Origin: an uncultured Collinsella sp.
GTDB taxonomy: Bacteria; Actinomycetota; Coriobacteriia; Coriobacteriales; Coriobacteriaceae
Assembly: GCA_900552155.1 (NCBI GenBank)
Contig: URYU01000058.1
Location: forward strand, 1 to 10,486
DNA length: 10,486 nt
Direction of reading: 5' to 3'
Position numbers and translations under genes: made by a program. Every line of letters starts with the position of its first letter. Positions within the stretch are counted from its first letter, which is position 1. This document shows positions 6,308 to 10,486 of this stretch, piece after piece. Under the pieces are notes generated by a model. The model saw nothing but the letters and a program-made list of their open reading frames with translations. It searched no databases and was not told where the DNA came from.

Positions 6308-7150
6308 ATGAAGACAACGTTCAAAAAGTCCGTGCTCGCATTTCTGACATGCGTCCTGGCGCTCGCCTTTGCCCTGACGGGCTGCAGCGGCGGCGGCAAA
6401 GACCCCAAGGCCAACTTCGTCGGCAGCTGGCAGTACTCGGGTGGAACCTTGGATGGCGAAGAGCTCACCGATGAGTACATGGACATGCTCAAGGAGTGGG
6501 GCGTCAACTGCATCCTGATCCTCGATGAGGACGGCACGGGCACCCTCGACCTGTTCCTTGAGGTTGTCGACCTTAAGTGGGAGGCCAAGGACGCCACCAC
6601 CGCAACCGTCACCGCCGAAGATGAATCGCACGATCTGAAGCTCAAGGACGACAAGCTCGTCCTGGAGGTGGACGGCGACAAGTTTATCTTCACCAAGTCC
6701 GACAAGGATCTGTCCGGTACGGTAAAGAAGGATCGCGAGAACGCCGAGAAGGAAGAGGAGATCGATGAGGCCGTCGAAGACGACGACGTCCAGAGCATCG
6801 AAATCTCCCCCGCCGTCACCGTCGCCGATGACGACCTGTGCACCATCACCATCACCGAGAAGTTCAAGGACGACTGGGGCGACATCGGCTTTGTCGTCAA
6901 CATCACCAACAAGAGCGACAAGGACCTGACCTTCTACGCTCCTTCCGGCAAGACCAACGTCAACGGCACCATGAAGGAACCCTGGTTCTCGGCTCACCTG
7001 ATGCCCGGCACCAACGCCACCGAGGAATTCACGTTCTCGAACGGCGAGCTTGACAGCCTTGACGACCTGGTCAACACGACCATCGGCATCGACGCCTATC
7101 TGACCGATTCCTACGAGGACGTCGCCTCTTACACCGCAACCATCGCGTAA
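6308..7150 (+). CDS. Two-domain lipoprotein of unknown function
   Basis: This 280-aa protein has a clear lipoprotein signal: lysines at 2, 6 and 7, a hydrophobic core at 9-22, and the lipobox LTGC with C26 as the lipidated cysteine. It should be anchored on the outer face of the membrane. Domain 1 (about 37-140) has a beta-rich pattern, FVGSWQYSGG followed by short strands ending in KFIFTKS, like the small lipocalin-like or 'glycosyl hydrolase-like' repeats found in Gram-positive lipoproteins. A highly acidic, Lys/Glu-rich linker follows (about 143-165). Domain 2 (about 170-280) looks like an Ig-like fold (IGFVVNITNKSDKDLTFY) of the DUF5067/DUF4352 type. These domain names are inferred. ATG 6308 was chosen because a perfect AAAGGAGG sits 5 nt upstream and it creates the signal peptide; the frame is open further upstream to 6155, inside the SPFH gene. 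It sits 80 bp downstream of the SPFH gene, past a terminator-like hairpin, and is convergent with the response regulator. Confidence 0.85.
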   Translation: MKTTFKKSVLAFLTCVLALAFALTGCSGGGKDPKANFVGSWQYSGGTLDGEELTDEYMDMLKEWGVNCILILDEDGTGTLDLFLEVVDLKWEAKDATTATVTAEDESHDLKLKDDKLVLEVDGDKFIFTKSDKDLSGTVKKDRENAEKEEEIDEAVEDDDVQSIEISPAVTVADDDLCTITITEKFKDDWGDIGFVVNITNKSDKDLTFYAPSGKTNVNGTMKEPWFSAHLMPGTNATEEFTFSNGELDSLDDLVNTTIGIDAYLTDSYEDVASYTATIA

Positions 7151-7167
7151 CGGCACGTAACATCAGC

Positions 7168-7191
7168 CGCGGATTGGCGGACACATCCGCG
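7168..7191 (+). other. Small hairpin after the lipoprotein gene
   Basis: CGCGGAT (7168-7174) and ATCCGCG (7185-7191) are perfectly complementary over a 10-nt loop, 17 nt past the lipoprotein stop. No T-run follows. It may help stabilise the 3' end ahead of the stronger hairpin at 7202-7240. Confidence 0.35.
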
Positions 7192-7201
7192 CACATGTCA
7201 A

Positions 7202-7240
7202 GCGGGGCCACAGGAGATAATCCTGCGGCCCCGCCGCTTT
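7202..7240. terminator. Strong hairpin terminator between convergent genes
   Basis: The arms 7202-7215 and 7221-7234 pair at 13 of 14 positions (one A-C mismatch at 7210/7226) around a 5-nt loop, GATAA. The upper stem is GC-rich (GGGGCC with GGCCCC). CGCTTT follows on the plus strand. On the minus strand the tail is TTGACATG, which has only a short T-run. It lies between the lipoprotein stop (7150) and the response regulator stop (7261) and probably ends both transcripts, more convincingly in the plus direction. Confidence 0.75.
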
Positions 7241-7260
7241 ATGCCGATGCGTAACGAGCG

Positions 7261-7881
7261 TTAGCGCTCCATGTTGGGAACGATGCTGCCCTCCGTTACC
7301 GCGCGCACGGCCAGGCGCATGATGTTGTCGTAGCCGGTCTTGTTGAGAATCTCCGAGATGCGACGCTTGATGGTACCCTCACTCATAAACAGCTCGGCCG
7401 CGATCTCGCGGCGGCTCTTGCCCTCGCAGGCAAGGCGCAAAATCGACAGCTCGACATCGTCGAGTGCCGCCGTGCCCGAAAAAATGCTCTCGGGCGGCTT
7501 GGGAAACGTGCAATAGCCCGCCAGCGTAGAGCGCATCACGGCGAACAGCTCGTCGATACCGACGTTCTTGTACACAAAGCTATCGCCGCCCGCCTCGCGA
7601 GCCTGATCGACAAAGGTGATCTCGGGCATGCCGGTCATGATAATGATGCGGCACTCGGGCAGTTGTTCTTTAATGCGCGCCGCCGCCACGATGCCGTTGG
7701 AATCATGCTCGGTGCATACGTCCATCAGTATCATGTCCGGACGCTCCTTGAGCGCGACACCCAAGGCCTCGGAAGCATCGGCAATGGCGGAAACAACGGT
7801 CATATCGGGCTGGTCGCCAACGGAGCGCGCCAGACTCTCGCGCAGGATGGCCTGGTCTTCGACTATAAGGACGCGGATCAT
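7261..7881 (-). CDS. NarL/FixJ-type response regulator (REC-LuxR HTH)
   Basis: This 206-aa protein is a DNA-binding output of a two-component pair. The receiver domain (about 1-120) has the acidic pocket E8/D9, phospho-acceptor D54, T83 and K105, all canonical. The segment after D54 is CTEHDSNGI, lacking the frequent proline but common in this subfamily. A LuxR-type HTH covers about 139-196, with SRREIAAELFMSEGTIKRRI as its core. The ATG overlaps the TGA of the upstream histidine kinase gene as ATGA, and AAAGGAG lies 6 nt before it, so translation is likely coupled. The kinase encoded immediately upstream should phosphorylate D54. Targets are not visible; the convergent lipoprotein and zinc-ribbon cluster is possible but untested. 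Complete and intact. Confidence 0.95.
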   Translation of the reverse strand: MIRVLIVEDQAILRESLARSVGDQPDMTVVSAIADASEALGVALKERPDMILMDVCTEHDSNGIVAAARIKEQLPECRIIIMTGMPEITFVDQAREAGGDSFVYKNVGIDELFAVMRSTLAGYCTFPKPPESIFSGTAALDDVELSILRLACEGKSRREIAAELFMSEGTIKRRISEILNKTGYDNIMRLAVRAVTEGSIVPNMER

Positions 7882-9377
7882 GAGCTTCTCCTTTGGACCG
7901 TGGCGTTGGAGGCGAGCGGGATGGACACCGTAAGCGTGAAGGGTGGGGCGGCGTGGACTTCCAGGCTGCCGCCCAGATTCTGTGCGACATGCCTCATACC
8001 TGGGATACCCGTTCCCTCGCGATACGATACGGGCGCAGGCGCGCCGTCGTTAGAAACGGCCATCCGCGCAACAGTGCCGTCTTCCGACGTCTCCTGCAGC
8101 CGGCGCACATGGACCTGATGGGCATGAGAATGCTTGGTGGCATTGGTCGAGGCCTCGCGGATAATCTGCAGAAAGGCTGCGGCGACACGCGCGTCGCTTG
8201 GCAGCTCGCCCTCCACATCGATCTGCACGCTCACCAGGCCAAAGGCATGGACGATATCGCCCAGTTGCTCTGCCGGTTCGGTGTCGCCCCCGCTGCGCAG
8301 ATCGGCAGCGATTGAGCGCAGCAGCGGGTCGATCTGCTCGAGTGACTCGTCATCCAGGCGCCCCTCCTCCAGATAACGATGGAGGATGGACAGACGCTGC
8401 CCGATCACGTCGTGCACGCGAGCGCGCATACGCAGATAGGCCGCATTGTCAGCAACTTTTTTGACTTCTTCGATCTGGGCTTGGAGCTCTTGGCCCGCAA
8501 GCTCAAGCAGGTGGTTGGCTTGCGCCAGGCGATCATGAGCATACGCATACTCTGTTACATCCAGGCCGATAATGCGCTCAAAGAGGCGGCCCGAAACCAT
8601 AACGTCATCGTGCACAAACAAGCGAATCTCGGCGGGAGAAACCTCGACCACCGCCCGCGCCTCACCAAAACGGTCCAAGTTAATCCGCACGCGGTTCCTA
8701 CTGCTTTCGGGCATTTGCATGCTAAGTTTGCGCAGGTCGTTCCATGTGCCGCTCATGTCACCTAGATCGGTGGGCATATGAAGTTCCACCAGGTTTTTGC
8801 GCATGCAGCGGTTCATGAGCAGCGGACGGCCCCTCGGGTCTAGATACAGGATGCCCACGGGAATCACGTTGATGGTCTCGATCGTCGAGAACATGGTGAT
8901 ATCCTCCTGGCGGTTACGGACGTCCATCAAGAGCGCCGCGATGGAACGGAACAGGAAGAACGCTCCCTCTGCGATAAGGACAACGGTCCACGCCGAGCCC
9001 ATGGCAAAAACCACCGGTGGTGTAACGGCGACAACAAGCGACAGCTCGGCCAGCATGACGGTGCGACGATAGCGCACCATAAGCACCACGCCATAGGCAA
9101 AGATTGCGGCATTGAGCCACAGCACTCCGCCCATTGCCCTGGCGCAAACGTCAAGCGGCGCCACCAGATACGAGCCAGACGACGCGAATAAGATGAGCGC
9201 CGAAATCATCAGGTGAAGCACAAGGCTCGCCTCGTAGGCGCAAATCACCTTACGGTTATAGGACGAGCGGCGCGATGAGATGAGCGGGACGTGGATCGTC
9301 TGCAGACACGCAGCCAGGGCAAAGACAACATCGAGCGCAACGATTTGGGGAAGGATGAGCGAAATCTGCATCGTCAC
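7878..9377 (-). CDS. Membrane sensor histidine kinase, NarL-partner type (HisKA_3-like)
   Basis: This 499-aa protein begins with about five hydrophobic helices (roughly 5-28, 44-68, 80-102, 106-127, 129-152). A PAS-like region (about 165-275) starts at NVIPVGILYLDPRG, followed by a coiled-coil-like linker (about 278-318). The dimerisation segment has RARVHDVIGQRLS with H322 as the probable phospho-acceptor. The ATPase has its N box at IIREASTNATKHSHA (N412) and a G box at GTGIPGMRHVAQNLGG. All catalytic motifs are present, so it should autophosphorylate and pass phosphate to the downstream regulator, whose gene overlaps by 4 nt (ATGA). Its own start overlaps the stop of the gene upstream as GTGA. 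I used GTG at 9377 because of this overlap and a GAGGG about 7 nt upstream; ATG at 9371, two codons later, is an equally reasonable start. The signal sensed is unknown. Confidence 0.92.
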   Translation of the reverse strand: MTMQISLILPQIVALDVVFALAACLQTIHVPLISSRRSSYNRKVICAYEASLVLHLMISALILFASSGSYLVAPLDVCARAMGGVLWLNAAIFAYGVVLMVRYRRTVMLAELSLVVAVTPPVVFAMGSAWTVVLIAEGAFFLFRSIAALLMDVRNRQEDITMFSTIETINVIPVGILYLDPRGRPLLMNRCMRKNLVELHMPTDLGDMSGTWNDLRKLSMQMPESSRNRVRINLDRFGEARAVVEVSPAEIRLFVHDDVMVSGRLFERIIGLDVTEYAYAHDRLAQANHLLELAGQELQAQIEEVKKVADNAAYLRMRARVHDVIGQRLSILHRYLEEGRLDDESLEQIDPLLRSIAADLRSGGDTEPAEQLGDIVHAFGLVSVQIDVEGELPSDARVAAAFLQIIREASTNATKHSHAHQVHVRRLQETSEDGTVARMAVSNDGAPAPVSYREGTGIPGMRHVAQNLGGSLEVHAAPPFTLTVSIPLASNATVQRRSS

Positions 9378-10486
9378 TCACCCGCCCTCGGCATCAAGAC
9401 GATCATGCGCAGCTGGCCGGGCTCGCCCTCAAGGCGATATGCCACGTTGCGCCCTTGCAAAGCGCTTTCGAGCTCTTGCGCAGCTGGCGTCTGCGAAAGA
9501 TCTGCATCATCGTTGGAAAAAAGCGTGGCGCGCAGCTCGACACTGCATCGGTCATGGTCGCCCAAGTGATACCTAAGCGCCGGATGGGCGGTGGTGTAGG
9601 CAAAAAACGCAAAGTCATACACGCAATCGTACAGGGCGCTTACCGTACTGGCGTGCAACGGGCACCGTATGGCGATAATCGAGGCGCAATCGATATCGAT
9701 GGTGCGCAGGTCACTTGCGAGCTCGTTGGCAATGAGCTGAATGCGGTCGCGATCAAAACCGCTCTCCCCGTGCTGTGCCAACGTGAGCGACCCCTTGCGC
9801 TTGCAATAGGCGACGAGCATCTTGGCGCGCTGCAGCATGCGGTAACGCTCGTGCGAAGACGCTTCGTCGGTCAACGGCGGCAGCGAGCTCAGCAGGTCGT
9901 ACATCCCTTCGAGCGCGCGGGCAAGCGCCTGATCCACGTCTTGGACCAGCAAGGTCTCGGCCTCTTGATCTGCCAGGTGCGTCTTAAGGTCGTAGTCAGC
10001 GGCGAGCAGCTCATTTTGACGCTGCAGCTCCATGCGACGATGTGCCAGTTCACGGTTAAGCTCGTTGAGCTCCGACACGTCTTGGGCAAGCAGCGCCGAT
10101 CCACCCAGCAGCGGAAAGGCGCGATACATTACATCGGGATCGGACGCCACGGCAAAGGCATGAGCGCGCCCGTGCTCCTGGGTCCGCAACTCCTCGCGCA
10201 CGCCTACCGGCATTGGCTTTGACACTGGCGTGGCATAGACTTCCTGCAGGTCGCGCGTTAGAACTTTGAGGTCGAGCGGCAAGGTGTCGAAGATGCCAGC
10301 GATGTCGTGATACGACGGAATGACACCGCAATCGAGACAGATTTCCATCGCCACCACGCACAGGACGCAATAGACGAGCGAGAAGTTGAGCCTCCATGCC
10401 CAGGGCACGCGCAACGCATACGAGAAGCCAAAAAAAACGAAACCAAACACAACACCAGCCGCCGAACCCAAGCAACGAACGAAACC
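9374..10486 (-). CDS. Partial sensor protein with degenerate histidine-kinase-like C-terminus
   Basis: The 370 visible residues are the C-terminal part of a longer protein; the frame is open to the window edge, so the true start lies beyond it (an in-frame TTG at 10471 has no support as a start). At least two hydrophobic helices come first, then MEICLDCGVIPSYHDIAGIFDTLPLDLKV..., a stretch typical of the end of 7TM sensor domains passing into a PAS-like domain (read as pieces; family knowledge). A coiled coil (LNELNRELAHRRMELQRQNE and following) leads to a helical segment where a phospho-acceptor His would be expected, but no HD/HE motif is present. Where a kinase N box would be, it reads ALYDCVYDFAFFAYTTAH, without the conserved Asn; no glycine-rich G box follows. 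The gene overlaps the intact kinase by 4 nt (GTGA). It is probably a non-catalytic partner or co-sensor for that kinase. Confidence 0.8.
   Translation of the reverse strand, partial: GFVRCLGSAAGVVFGFVFFGFSYALRVPWAWRLNFSLVYCVLCVVAMEICLDCGVIPSYHDIAGIFDTLPLDLKVLTRDLQEVYATPVSKPMPVGVREELRTQEHGRAHAFAVASDPDVMYRAFPLLGGSALLAQDVSELNELNRELAHRRMELQRQNELLAADYDLKTHLADQEAETLLVQDVDQALARALEGMYDLLSSLPPLTDEASSHERYRMLQRAKMLVAYCKRKGSLTLAQHGESGFDRDRIQLIANELASDLRTIDIDCASIIAIRCPLHASTVSALYDCVYDFAFFAYTTAHPALRYHLGDHDRCSVELRATLFSNDDADLSQTPAAQELESALQGRNVAYRLEGEPGQLRMIVLMPRAGE

Noticed and set aside
6838..7053. Short frame beginning with five histidines (metal-binding peptide)
   Set aside because: It is an out-of-frame reading of the ACC/ATC-rich lipoprotein sequence.
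6233..7156. Minus-strand open frame of 307 codons opposite the lipoprotein gene
   Set aside because: The plus strand has a signal peptide, lipobox and perfect Shine-Dalgarno; the antisense frame is a shadow.
9455..10222. Plus-strand open frame of 255 codons opposite the partial sensor gene
   Set aside because: No ribosome site or family motif; the minus-strand frame is coupled to the kinase operon and has coherent sensor architecture.

Overview
The window looks like chromosomal DNA of a high-GC, gut-type actinobacterium of the class Coriobacteriia; a Collinsella-like genome is my best guess. This is inferred from three things: strong G/C bias at third codon positions (which produces long antisense shadow frames), a 12-TM membrane protein with a C-terminal LuxR-type helix-turn-helix (an architecture characteristic of this class), and a NarL-type two-component locus with a large multi-TM sensor. 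No rRNA, tRNA, CRISPR array, intact transposase or phage gene was seen.

Left part (1-2527, minus strand): a structured non-coding stretch (1-117) lies just downstream of pyrE (orotate phosphoribosyltransferase, 121-804). Upstream of pyrE on the same strand is a gene for a 12-TM LuxR-type regulator (924-2468), preceded by a readable sigma70-like promoter (2499-2527).

Divergent intergenic region (2469-2855): besides that promoter it holds a 51-bp tandem duplication (2637-2738). Each copy forms a hairpin with a nearly identical 13-nt loop, and the stem bases differ between copies in a compensatory way. It looks like a small REP/BIME-type element.

Centre (2856-7150, plus strand): a tight cluster of a DUF4428 zinc-ribbon protein, a YdjG-like double-zinc-ribbon membrane protein and a YdjI-like SPFH/zinc-ribbon protein, followed after a terminator-like hairpin by a two-domain lipoprotein. 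Each of the first three proteins carries two four-cysteine zinc ribbons. By similarity to the Bacillus subtilis ydjFGHI locus, the likely theme is a membrane-associated scaffold or envelope-stress module, but no PspA gene is present here.

Right part (7261-10486, minus strand, convergent with the lipoprotein gene across a strong hairpin terminator): a signalling operon read from right to left. A sensor protein with a kinase-like but degenerate C-terminus (cut by the window edge) is followed by a complete NarL-type histidine kinase and its LuxR-type response regulator. Consecutive genes overlap by 4 nt (GTGA and ATGA), so the three are probably translationally coupled. Their target is not visible, although the adjacent lipoprotein and zinc-ribbon cluster is a candidate.
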